Source: Actinomycetes bacterium
Lineage (GTDB): Bacteria; Actinomycetota; Acidimicrobiia; Acidimicrobiales; Palsa-688
Reading direction: 5' to 3'
Assembly: GCA_021808665.1 (NCBI GenBank)
Contig: JAKBBA010000032.1
Coordinates: 1-38,107 of the forward strand
Length of the DNA stretch: 38,107 nucleotides
Below, in pieces: positions 25,805 to 33,303 of this stretch. Under the pieces are notes generated by a model. It made no database searches. It had not been told where the DNA came from and saw only the letters and a program-made list of their open reading frames with translations. Numbering within the stretch: position 1 is the first letter of the stretch; each line of letters begins with the position of its first letter. The translations under genes and the position numbers were made by a program.

Positions 25805-26626
25805 AATTTCGGGGGTTGCAGAGGGCGTGTCGACGAGAGCGGGGGAGAGGCACGCGTCTACATCTGCGACGGCGACGTTGTGGTCAAGACGCAGCGTCCC
25901 CACCGACTGCGGGCCCGCACAAGTCTCGAGAAGGAAGCATTCGTCCTCGAACGTCTCGCGGAGCTCGCCGATCTGGCAGTCCCCAGGGTCCTCGGATACG
26001 GCAACGAGAGTAACGTCGAGTACATCGTCATGACCCGCATCGCCGGGGTTGCGGTCGACAACGTCGAGATCGAAGGTCCAGCAAGGGCCGGCCTCCTCGG
26101 CGACCTCGGCGACACACTGCGACGCATCCACGAAGCCGACCAGGCAGCCATGGAGGCGTCGCCGCTTATAACAGGTGACAACAGTGGAGCTGACCTGCGT
26201 GAACGCATCGCGGCCGGCTTCGACGCCCTGATACCCGCAGTCGCCTCCGACGCCGACGGCAGTCTGGCCGGGATCGACCTGCGTGAACTCGCCGAGGAAT
26301 ACCTGGCCGCGTTGCCGACAGACTTCCGGCCAGTGACACTTCACTCCAATCCAGGTCCCGTCCATTGCTTCGCCGACACGCCAAGCGGTCGCTTCACAGG
26401 TCTCATTGACTTCGGCGACGCCTACCGGTCGCATCCGGCCCTCGACCTTAGGCCTTGGTCGTCGCCCGACGACAGCCGTCACCTCCTCGCCGGCTACTGT
26501 CGACGCGGGCCGCTCGCCGAGGGGTTCGAGGCGGTTCGCCGCTGCGGGATAGTCCTTAGCGAACTGCGTCTCGTAGCGCGCGGTGGCCGCGACGAGCGGA
26601 CGGGGTGCGCACCATTCGGTCACTAG
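25805..26626 (+). pseudogene. APH-family phosphotransferase, 5'-truncated at repeat copy B
   Basis: The reading frame with phosphotransferase similarity begins before any start codon: VDESGGEARVYICDGDVVVK (25829 on) is the expected nucleotide-binding loop region, yet no ATG, GTG or TTG lies between it and the TAA inside repeat copy B. The first in-frame start, GTG 25880, would cut into that loop. Downstream the frame is intact to 26626, with LIDFGDAYRSHPALDLRPW typical of the APH/ChoK metal-binding region. At the catalytic loop, where HGD or HND is usual, it reads LHSNPGPVH. So the N-terminus appears lost, with loss of activity likely; translation from 25880 as a shorter protein is the alternative. 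Confidence 0.6.
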
Positions 26627-26651
26627 CCGATGACGACGCCCGAAAGGCGAA

Positions 26652-26690
26652 GATGCCCACAGCGCGGCGATGCCCACAGCGCGGCGATGC
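26652..26690. repeat. 17-bp tandem repeat, about 2.3 copies
   Basis: GATGCCCACAGCGCGGC occurs twice in succession with a partial third copy, between the phosphotransferase remnant and the SRPBCC gene. Confidence 0.9.
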
Positions 26691-26766
26691 CGACATACTG
26701 CGGGCAAGCACCGACGGGATCACGACGGTTGGGCTAGGGTCTCGCAAATCATACGAGGAGGAGTCC

Positions 26767-27243
26767 ATGTCTACTGATCGACTGTCCGTCACACGCCGCA
26801 TAGAGGCGCCCGCCGGCCGCGTGTTCGACATCGTTTCGGACCCGGCAGGCCATGTCGCCATTGACGGGTCGGGGATGCTGGAGGCGGCGCCGGGAGCGGC
26901 ACGTCTGAGCGAGGTCGGCCAGACCTTCGACATCGACATGGACCGAGCGCCGCTCAACGACATCCCCGGTATGGGCAAATACAAGGTGCGCAACACCGTG
27001 ACCGCCGTAGTGCCAGGAAAGCTGGTCGAGTGGAGCGTCTCGGGCGTTGACCGGCCGCCGGTCGGTCACGTATACGGCTGGCAGGTCGAACCTGATGGCG
27101 ACCACGCATGCCAGGTCACGAACTACTGCGACTGGTCGGGGATCACAGACGAGTACCGCAAGGCACGCGAATGGCCGATCGTGCCGAGTCATATGCTCGA
27201 AAAGTCACTCGACAACCTGGAGCGCCTCGCCACCTCCAAATGA
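26767..27243 (+). CDS. SRPBCC-family protein (polyketide cyclase/START-like)
   Basis: 158 residues, helix-grip fold of the SRPBCC superfamily: VTRRIEAPAGRVFDIVSDPA at the start, a central RNTVTAVVPGKLVEWSVSG strand pair, and a C-terminal long helix ending ekSLDNLERLA. Such proteins bind hydrophobic ligands in a cavity; many are cyclases or of unknown function. ACGAGGAGGAGTCC precedes ATG 26767 and sets the start. Monocistronic as far as can be seen. Confidence 0.88.
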   Translation: MSTDRLSVTRRIEAPAGRVFDIVSDPAGHVAIDGSGMLEAAPGAARLSEVGQTFDIDMDRAPLNDIPGMGKYKVRNTVTAVVPGKLVEWSVSGVDRPPVGHVYGWQVEPDGDHACQVTNYCDWSGITDEYRKAREWPIVPSHMLEKSLDNLERLATSK

Positions 27244-27422
27244 CTCACATGCTGTGGTTGGGGCATCGGACTCGCCGCAGGAATGGTCACCAAAATCCCT
27301 TCGTGGTGGGCGAACCCGTCCACTCAGTCGGCCTCGTTTTCGCTTTGAGTCGATGACGGGTCATCAGTTGAGTCTCCGCTCGGAGAATGCGCCAGGCTGA
27401 GCCCCCGATTTGATATCCATCA

Positions 27423-27443
27423 CGACATATTTCGCGACATATT
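27423..27443. repeat. two CGACATATTT blocks in an AT-rich patch
   Basis: CGACATATTT occurs at 27423 and 27434, 11 bp apart, in the 286-bp gap between the SRPBCC gene and the convergent exported-protein gene. It stands out by low GC. One helical turn spacing would suit a protein site, but no partner is known. Confidence 0.4.
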
Positions 27444-27529
27444 TTGTGGCTGGCTTGATGACAAGGCAAGCGGAGGGAGCCTGGCAGTAGCCCCAAACCG
27501 ATGGCACGCGGCCCGGTCCGGCCTAGCTC

Positions 27530-28777
27530 CTAGCTTGCGTGCACCTGAGTGACGACGCCGGAAGCAGCGTCGACCGCCACCTTGTACTTCGTTGAACCGT
27601 CACGGATGAATACCCAGTACCACTTCCACTTACCGCCGTGCAGCGAAACTTTGTACTCGGTCCCGCTCACAGCCCCCTCGGCATCGGTGACCGCCGACGA
27701 ACTCATTACCTGGGCACCGGCCTTCCAGTGAAGGCCGTCACCCGAGGCGGCTGTGACAGTGCCCGCTGCAGTCGAGGCATCGACCCACACGTTCATCGTG
27801 CCATGCTTGTGGCTGTTCTGGGAGTTCTGGCCCAGTTGGAGCTTGACTTCGTAGTACACCTTTTGGCTCTTGGCGTGAAGCTTGAAATTCTTGACGCCCA
27901 TGACCTTGTAGCCATGGCTAGTAGCGAAGCTGGTCGCGTCAGACTCGGCCTGGCTTGCCGAGCTGGAGGCAGCGTCGCTACCCCAGGACTTGACCGGAGA
28001 GATCGAGGACGCTCCCGATATGGCTGGCGTAGTCTTGTCGGAGCTTTTTCCCATGGTCGAGGCCTTGTCGGGGCTAGTGCTTGCAGCCGGGCGTTTATCG
28101 GGACTGCTAGCAGATGACCCGCCATGATCGCTCGACACGGATTTGTCAGGGCTACTGCTGGTGCTTCCAGAGCTGCCAGAAGTCCCAGAGCTGCCAGAAG
28201 TCCCAGAGCTGCCAGAAGTCCCAGAGCTGCCAGAAGTCCCAGAGCTGCCGGTCGACTGGTTCTCCGCAAGAGCCTGCCACCATACGGAGTCGCTGTAAGG
28301 AGTAGCCTCGCTTCGGTAGGTGTGGACGACGTAGATCCCCTTCGGGGTGGCTATCCTCACGTCGAATACCCGTTGGGCGACACTGCCGCCGTGATATTCG
28401 ACATCGGCCTCGATGGAGAGAACGTCCGACACGGTGACCGGGTTGGATGCCGTGCCACCATCGTTTGTATTGGCGTATGCGACTGCGTCAGTGCACTCGT
28501 CACCAGCGACGCTGCAAGTGGTCAAACCGTGAGACGCTGCGATGCTCAGGACTTCAGGGCTCGCGGCCGGCCCCGACGATCCAGGAGTTGCGAACGCGGC
28601 CACACCGCCGGCGGCAAGACTGCCTCCGGCGAGAGTTACGGTTCCGATCGTGAGAGCGGAACGCTTCAAGATCCCTCTGCCCCGTCTCGCCTTTCGCTGG
28701 GGCTGGCGGAGTGACGGAGTCTCGCTGTACGGCGCAAGGTCCTTGTTCGACGCTGGGCCCGTATCGAAGGTCGTCAT
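27530..28777 (-). CDS. exported or membrane-anchored Ser/Gly/Thr-rich protein with PepSY-like C-terminus
   Basis: 415 residues from ATG 28777 (the frame is open to a TTG at 28801; GAGGA lies about 12 nt before the ATG). About 30-65: a twin-basic region then a hydrophobic segment (SALTIGTVTLAGGSLAAGGV), so export or anchoring. About 75-165: a globular domain with two Cys (TCSVAGDECTD). About 170-275: low complexity, with a GSSGTS hexapeptide repeat and several SPDK motifs. About 285-415: two beta-rich units ending KYKVAVDAASGVVTQV, like PepSY domains, which often inhibit proteases or bind at the cell surface. Function unknown. Confidence 0.75.
   Translation of the reverse strand: MTTFDTGPASNKDLAPYSETPSLRQPQRKARRGRGILKRSALTIGTVTLAGGSLAAGGVAAFATPGSSGPAASPEVLSIAASHGLTTCSVAGDECTDAVAYANTNDGGTASNPVTVSDVLSIEADVEYHGGSVAQRVFDVRIATPKGIYVVHTYRSEATPYSDSVWWQALAENQSTGSSGTSGSSGTSGSSGTSGSSGTSGSSGSTSSSPDKSVSSDHGGSSASSPDKRPAASTSPDKASTMGKSSDKTTPAISGASSISPVKSWGSDAASSSASQAESDATSFATSHGYKVMGVKNFKLHAKSQKVYYEVKLQLGQNSQNSHKHGTMNVWVDASTAAGTVTAASGDGLHWKAGAQVMSSSAVTDAEGAVSGTEYKVSLHGGKWKWYWVFIRDGSTKYKVAVDAASGVVTQVHAS
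28167..28252 (-). repeat. 18-bp in-frame tandem repeat in the exported protein
   Basis: Four copies of an 18-bp unit (CCAGAGCTGCCAGAAGTC on the plus strand) plus a partial one encode the GSSGTS repeats of the low-complexity linker. Confidence 0.95.
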
Positions 28778-29129
28778 TATGGAATTGTCCTCACTTTCCA
28801 AGTCACGTCAAAAGTTGACGTAGCCTTCGCGTTTGGTGGCGCAGAAAGCTACAACCAACAATCGGCGTTGAAGGTGAAGCCGAAATGAACCATATATGAG
28901 GTTTTTCTCACGAAGCGCCAGTCGGTCCGAGTGGACAAGGCGGCTACCTCCTCGACTCGACAGGCTAAGTTTCGGCCGGCTAAGGAGAATGTCAACTCGT
29001 CGAGCGTCGACAGACCACCCCGCTGCCAGTTCGTAGGCGGGTTGCTTTGCGGGTTGTAAGCCGCCGGTTTGACGGGTCACGTGACAGGGTAAATGCAGTG
29101 CAGACTGTAGAGAAGGCGGCGGTGACGTT
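28778..29129. other. intergenic region between divergent genes
   Basis: Contains no gene I can support. It must hold the promoters of the exported protein (leftward) and of the LapA-like gene (rightward). A locally AT-rich stretch (about 28885-28915, with CATATATGAG) is the best candidate for a leftward -10 region, but no confident -35 partner is visible. Confidence 0.4.
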
Positions 29130-29483
29130 ATGCGCCAATTCGAGCACGAGCGCAACGACGCAGCTATAGACGATGGCCGAACAGCCGTCGTCACTGGCTC
29201 CGCGTCTGAAATCGAGTCGAGAGCGCCGGCACACCGGCGGTGGTGGCGTTCCTTTCACGCAGGCGTTCTCTTCGGAGCGATAGTCGCAGTGGCGGTCACC
29301 CTGCTGATCATCCAGAACGGCCATTCGGCCCGGATCACCTGGATCGCCTTCCACTTTCGTGCCCCGGAATGGATCGTCTTGTTCGTCACGGCGGCGGCTG
29401 GAGCGGTGGTTTGGGAACTAGCCCGACTCGCTCTGCGCCGCCGCAACAACCACCGCCACGAGGCCCTACCCCAGTCGAGGTAG
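29130..29483 (+). CDS. LapA-domain (DUF1049) small membrane protein
   Basis: 117 residues: a charged N-terminal cytoplasmic stretch (1-40), helix 1 (about 43-62, FHAGVLFGAIVAVAVTLLII) followed by QNGHSARITWIAFHFRAPEW, and helix 2 (about 82-100). The QN plus W/F turn between the helices is typical of LapA/YciS-type proteins, which in E. coli act with LapB in envelope lipid homeostasis; in actinobacteria the role is unclear. No partner gene is adjacent. Confidence 0.8.
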   Translation: MRQFEHERNDAAIDDGRTAVVTGSASEIESRAPAHRRWWRSFHAGVLFGAIVAVAVTLLIIQNGHSARITWIAFHFRAPEWIVLFVTAAAGAVVWELARLALRRRNNHRHEALPQSR

Positions 29484-29678
29484 CTCGCAGCTTAGACTTA
29501 GGGGAGCCCTCGCGAGTAGCTCGCCGGCGAGTGCTGCGGCACCGCCGCCAATGTCGATCACGCTGTCTTTGGTTGTGACGGCGGACGTCTCGAACATGTC
29601 GAGTGAAAAAGCCGGTCCTTCTTTGAACCAGCTTCGCGTAGCGTCGCCATGCACGTACGCGGCGTCCCAACGTGCTTT
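29466..29678 (-). pseudogene. N-terminal fragment of a SAM-dependent methyltransferase
   Basis: The minus strand encodes RWDAAYVHGDATRSWFKEGP, a short helix, then DSVIDIGGGAAALAGELLAR: the N-terminus and SAM-binding motif I (usually DVGGG) of a class I methyltransferase. The frame ends soon after at 29466, where about 150 more residues would be expected, so the gene is 3'-truncated. Its 3' end overlaps the LapA-like gene tail, and its 5' side abuts the antitoxin remnant. Confidence 0.55.
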
Positions 29679-29697
29679 CGGACCCCGGAACCATGCA

Positions 29698-29786
29698 GCG
29701 AGGGCGAGGGCGAGGTTGCGGTAGCCGCCGGCGATGTCGTGGACGAGGAGGGCCTACGACAGCTCGTGGCGAGGCGGACTCGCTGA
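29698..29786 (+). pseudogene. C-terminal remnant of a Phd/YefM-type antitoxin
   Basis: A short frame ending EGLRQLVARRTR with TGA at 29784-29786 looks like the C-terminal half of a Phd/YefM antitoxin, directly 5' of a RelE-like toxin remnant as in such operons. The DNA-binding N-terminal half is missing, replaced by the methyltransferase fragment on the other strand. Confidence 0.4.
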
Positions 29787-29790
29787 CGGC

Positions 29791-30079
29791 GTGCCAAGGG
29801 GGCCAGATCAACTTTTCCGGCTCCGGGTCGCTCGACCAGCGGCCAGAGCCATCGCCGAGGAGCTGCCGGAGATGGTTGCTGCGGCGGTAGTCGAGTTCAT
29901 CACCGGCGACCTTCTACGGGAACCCCGTCGCGTCGGGAAACCCTTGGCGACGTGAGCTAGAAGGCCGCTGGGCGGCACGTCGGGGCAGCTATCGGGTGCT
30001 GTATGCAATCGACGAGAGAGCTAGCATCGTCACCGTACTGGCCGCCGAGCACCGTCGCCAGGTGCATCGCCGACGCTGA
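29791..30079 (+). pseudogene. frameshifted RelE/ParE-family toxin
   Basis: From GTG 29791 the frame gives LFRLRVARPAARAIAEELPE and EFITGDLLREPRRVGKPL, the N-terminal two-thirds of a RelE/ParE toxin. At about 29947 one extra base shifts it: the next frame continues RRELEGRWAARRGSYRVLYA, IDERASIVTVLAAEHRRQVH and a stop at 30077-30079, the family C-terminus with the conserved R-x-G-x-YRVLY strand. Both parts are otherwise complete, so this is a toxin inactivated by a single 1-nt insertion, next to an antitoxin remnant. Confidence 0.75.
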
Positions 30080-30431
30080 AACAGCGTCTCTCGTCTACTA
30101 ACGGCTGGCCATATGAACACGCCGTCGCAGAACACCGGGGCCGCGCCGGGTAGGAAGACGAGCAGCGAAGTGCTGGTCCGCGTAGCCCGCAGGTAGGCCC
30201 CTGCTGCCAGGGCTGGCACGGTGCTGCCAGGGCTGGCACGGCCAGGAAGTCAAGTTCGGCTCCGAGCTCAAGCTCGGTGATCGGCACTTTGTGGGGCGCG
30301 CCGTCGGAGGCTACGGCGGCTCACGAGGCGACCCGAGTCTCGGAACCCAGCGAACGCAGCGGTTTCTGCGCTGCCGTTACGAGCACGTCAGGTCGGGAAG
30401 TCCTTGGAGGCCCGCCGTCGGGAGGTCTCAA
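30080..30431. other. gene-free interval with a 20-bp duplication
   Basis: No gene supported. CTGCTGCCAGGGCTGGCACG and a copy differing only in its first base follow each other at 30201-30240. The minus-strand frames here are Pro/Ala/Arg-rich and match nothing I know. Confidence 0.5.
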
Positions 30432-30824
30432 TCAGCGGCCCCGGCCCTGCGGGCTGATCAGCTCTACGTGGCGACCTTGTGCCATGGCAAGGATGCTCAT
30501 GTCGTCTGGGTCAGATGTAACGATGTCGTCGCCGTCGTTGGATACGAGCACTAAAGCGGCGTCGATCACGTCTGACTGCATGACTGCGGCGAGGAGTTCA
30601 CCGGCTGCACGTCCCAAAGCCTCATCGAGCGGGCGGACATCGATCCCGGCGAGCGCGCGCGAGAGCCGGGCCTGACGGGGACCGCCTCTCCATGCTTGAG
30701 CGAGAACTCCTGCATGTGTAACGGGCACGTTGCCAGCTGAGTTGGCGGCTTTTAGCCGGATCCACATTGCCCGCTCTCCGCGGTCGAGGGCGATGAGAGC
30801 GCCGGTGTCGAGCACGATCGTCAC
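30432..30824 (-). CDS. VapC-like PIN-domain toxin
   Basis: 130 residues of the PIN fold: MTIVLDTGALIALDRGERAM (first acidic residue Asp6), a central DEALGRAAGELLAAV, DVIDAALV and SDPDDMSILA supply the other acidic ligands of the Mg-dependent RNase centre. The first codons overlap the last four bases of the antitoxin gene, so the toxin is made by translational coupling. VapC toxins cleave tRNA or rRNA when the antitoxin is degraded. Confidence 0.9.
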   Translation of the reverse strand: MTIVLDTGALIALDRGERAMWIRLKAANSAGNVPVTHAGVLAQAWRGGPRQARLSRALAGIDVRPLDEALGRAAGELLAAVMQSDVIDAALVLVSNDGDDIVTSDPDDMSILAMAQGRHVELISPQGRGR

Positions 30825-31138
30825 CGAGCAGCCCCCCGAAGGCCTTTTCCCGACGCCGGCTGCTTTGGGCTTGTTCCTCTAACTACTACTGCTTCCTCGC
30901 GATCGATGCGTGCCTGCGCCGCCATTTCGGCGAGGGTGATCTCGCCGTTGTCGGACTCGTAGCCGGCGATCGCCTCTGCGAGCGCTTCTAACTGTCGGTC
31001 CCGCTCGGCGCGGACCGTTAACGCTTCGTTGACCCAGGCGCTTAACGAGCTGGCACGTCCGGCGGCCACGGCCCGGATGCCGGCTTCGACAAGAGCGGGA
31101 TCGACGGTCACTGTCAGCCGTTCCTTCGTCATAGTCAT
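30821..31138 (-). CDS. VapB-like antitoxin
   Basis: 105 residues from ATG 31138 (MTMTKERLTVTVDPALVEAG): a ribbon-helix-helix-like N-terminus (TVTVDPALVEAGIRAVAAGR, SLSAWVNEALTVRA) that should bind the operon's own promoter, and a C-terminal tail (about 60-105) expected to wrap the toxin. The toxin gene overlaps its end. A perfect TATAAT ends seven bases before the ATG, so the message is probably leaderless. A TTG at 31153 is in frame but lies upstream of the predicted transcript start. Confidence 0.85.
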   Translation of the reverse strand: MTMTKERLTVTVDPALVEAGIRAVAAGRASSLSAWVNEALTVRAERDRQLEALAEAIAGYESDNGEITLAEMAAQARIDREEAVVVRGTSPKQPASGKGLRGAAR

Positions 31139-31144
31139 ACTGAG

Positions 31145-31150
31145 ATTATA
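31145..31150 (-). promoter_or_regulatory. -10 element of the vapBC operon
   Basis: TATAAT on the minus strand, six bases before the vapB ATG. No good -35 is seen. Spacing implies that transcription starts at or next to the ATG. Confidence 0.5.
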
Positions 31151-31174
31151 CAACTGTCTAACTTACCCCGTACT

Positions 31175-31440
31175 CGAGTGCCCTGGAGCTGGTCGAGCGT
31201 CTCCGCTCACTTCCGCCGGTGCCGACCACGGATGTCGACCACAGACGAGCACTCGAAGTCCAGGCGCACTAGCGGCCCGAAGTGCGCACAGTGCCGTCCC
31301 CCTTTTCTGTGCCTGAAACTTCGGCAACGGCAGAAGTCCGGAACTTGACCGTGCTGCACTACGACGCCGACTTCGAGCTCGTTACCCACTTCACCGGCCA
31401 ACTCCATGAATGGATCGCGGCGCTTGGTACCGCCGGATGA
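31175..31440 (+). pseudogene. decayed second VapC-like toxin
   Basis: On the plus strand, LELVERLRSLPPVPTTDVDH and RRALEVQAH, then (one frame on) LAARSAHSAVP, then (another frame) ATAEVRNLTVLHYDADFELV and THFTGQLHEWIAALG with TGA at 31438-31440, form the C-terminal two-thirds of a PIN-domain toxin in the correct order. Indels near 31270 and 31310 break it, and the N-terminus is gone. It lies head-to-head with the intact vapBC pair. Confidence 0.7.
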
Positions 31441-31641
31441 TTAGACAAGCGTCTTCAGGCCTTCCGGCAGTTGGCGTTTCTGTTCGGGCCGCCGCCCAAG
31501 GTCATCTGGCTTCGGTCGGCAACGCCAACTCGGCGGCGACGTTCAAGGTGCTCGACGAATCCTTCGCCGTCGCTAACGGCAACATATCTGTCATGGCCCG
31601 AAATCTACGCAGCTACCCGATGCTCGACCACCTCTCATTGC

Positions 31642-33303
31642 CTACGCCGGCCAGGTGACGCTTTCGGCGTCGCTGATTTGGTAGGCGTAGCCTTGTTCGG
31701 CGAGGAAGCGCTGCCTGCGCGCGGCGAAGTCCTGGTCGTTTGTGTCTCGTGAGACGACAGCGAAGAACCTGGCTTGGCGCCCGTCGGCTTTCGGGCGGAG
31801 TACTCTGCCGAGTCGTTGCGCTTCTTCTTGGCGGCTGCCGAAGCTGCCCGAAACTTGTATCGCCACGGACGCTTCGGGGAGGTCTATGGAAAAATTGGCG
31901 ACTTTCGACACCACGAGCACTTCGATCAGGCCTTGGCGGAACTGGCTGTAGAGGTGTTCGCGTTGGCGTGTCGGGGTCTTCCCGGTGAGAACCGGGGCGT
32001 CGAGGCGCCGTCCGAGCTCTTCGAGTTGGTCGATGTACTGGCCGATCACGAGGGTCGGCTCGCGGTGGCTTACCGCCAGGTCGCAGAGGCGTTCGACGAC
32101 GGCGAGCTTCGATCGGGCGGTAGCGCCCACCCGGTAGCGTTCCTCGGGATCGGCCAGCGCGTACGACATGCGCTCCTCGTCGCTGAGCGTGACGCGTACC
32201 TCGGTGCACACTGCGGGGGCGATCCAGCCTTGGGCTTCGATGTCGCGCCAGGGGGCGTCGAAGCGTTTCGGGCCGATGAGGCTGAACACGTCGGCTTCCC
32301 GGCCGTCCTCGCGCACGAGGGTTGCTGTGAGGCCGAGACGCCGGCGGCTTTGGATGTCGGCTGTCATGCGGAACACCGGTGCGGGCAGGAGGTGCACCTC
32401 GTCGTAGACGATCAATCCCCAGTCCTCGGCGGAGAAGATCTCGTGGTGGGGGTAAAGACCGCCGCGCCGGGAGGTGAGGATCTGGTAGGTGGCGATGGTG
32501 ACGGGACGGATGTCCTTGCGTTCTCCCGAGTACTCGCCGACGTCGTCGGCTCGCAGCGTCGTGCGGGCGAGAAGCTCGTCTCGCCACTGTCGGGCCGCGA
32601 CGATGTTGGTCACCAAGATCAGGCTGTGCGCCCCCGCCTCGGCCATCGCGGCGATCCCGACCAGGGTCTTGCCGGACCCGCAGGGCAGTACAACGACGCC
32701 GCTTCCCGAAGCGCTGAAAGCTTCGACCGCGTGGCGTTGGTACGAGCGGAGGGTGAAAGACTCCGGGCCTGCCACCTCGATGTGAAAAGACGCCCCGTCC
32801 ACATATCCGGCCCTGTCGTCGGCGGGCCAGCCGGCTTTGACGAGCGCCTGCTTGAGCCGCCCGCGTTCTGAGCCGGGGACCACCACAGTCGAGGCGTCGA
32901 TGCGGGCCCCGACCAGTGGCGCCACCGTCTTCGCGCGCAAAACCTCCTCTAGGACCGCAATGTCGCCGCTTCGCAACACCAGCCCGTGGCGGGGGTCCAC
33001 CTCGAGGACGAGGCGTCCGTAGCGGTCCATGGTCTCGGCTACGCCCACGAGGAGCGCTTGAGGGACGGGGTAGCGCGACCAGCGCAGGAGCGCGTCGACC
33101 ACCTGTTCGGCGTCATGCCCAGCGGCGCGGGCGTTCCACAAGGCGAGCGGTGTGACCCGGTAGGTGTGCACGTGCTCGGGGGAGCGCTCGAGCTCGGCGA
33201 AGGGGGCTATAGACGCCCTGCACTCGGCCGAGTCGGGATGTCCGACCTCCAAGAGCAACGTGTGGTCGGACTGCACGATGAGCGGCCCCTCGTTTAGAGC
33301 CAA
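31642..33303 (-). CDS. XPB/Rad25-type DNA helicase
   Basis: 553 residues. About 1-180 an XPB-like N-terminal/damage-recognition region; P-loop LPCGSGKT (ends 213), DEVH (301-304), GLTATLVRED with the XPB RED motif (331-333), and motif VI QEEAQRLGRVLRP in the second RecA domain. Bacterial XPB homologues are 3'-5' translocases linked by homology to TFIIH repair; the cellular job in actinobacteria is not settled. The start is TTG 33303, preceded by GAGGAGG; the frame is open 12 codons further, but that part lies in the upstream gene. The start overlaps the end of the partner gene by 10 nt. Confidence 0.93.
   Translation of the reverse strand: MALNEGPLIVQSDHTLLLEVGHPDSAECRASIAPFAELERSPEHVHTYRVTPLALWNARAAGHDAEQVVDALLRWSRYPVPQALLVGVAETMDRYGRLVLEVDPRHGLVLRSGDIAVLEEVLRAKTVAPLVGARIDASTVVVPGSERGRLKQALVKAGWPADDRAGYVDGASFHIEVAGPESFTLRSYQRHAVEAFSASGSGVVVLPCGSGKTLVGIAAMAEAGAHSLILVTNIVAARQWRDELLARTTLRADDVGEYSGERKDIRPVTIATYQILTSRRGGLYPHHEIFSAEDWGLIVYDEVHLLPAPVFRMTADIQSRRRLGLTATLVREDGREADVFSLIGPKRFDAPWRDIEAQGWIAPAVCTEVRVTLSDEERMSYALADPEERYRVGATARSKLAVVERLCDLAVSHREPTLVIGQYIDQLEELGRRLDAPVLTGKTPTRQREHLYSQFRQGLIEVLVVSKVANFSIDLPEASVAIQVSGSFGSRQEEAQRLGRVLRPKADGRQARFFAVVSRDTNDQDFAARRQRFLAEQGYAYQISDAESVTWPA

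Noticed and set aside
31441..31641. Frame ending FAVANGNISVMARNLRSYPM before the XPB gene end
   Set aside because: No family recognised, no ribosome-binding site, composition not clearly coding.
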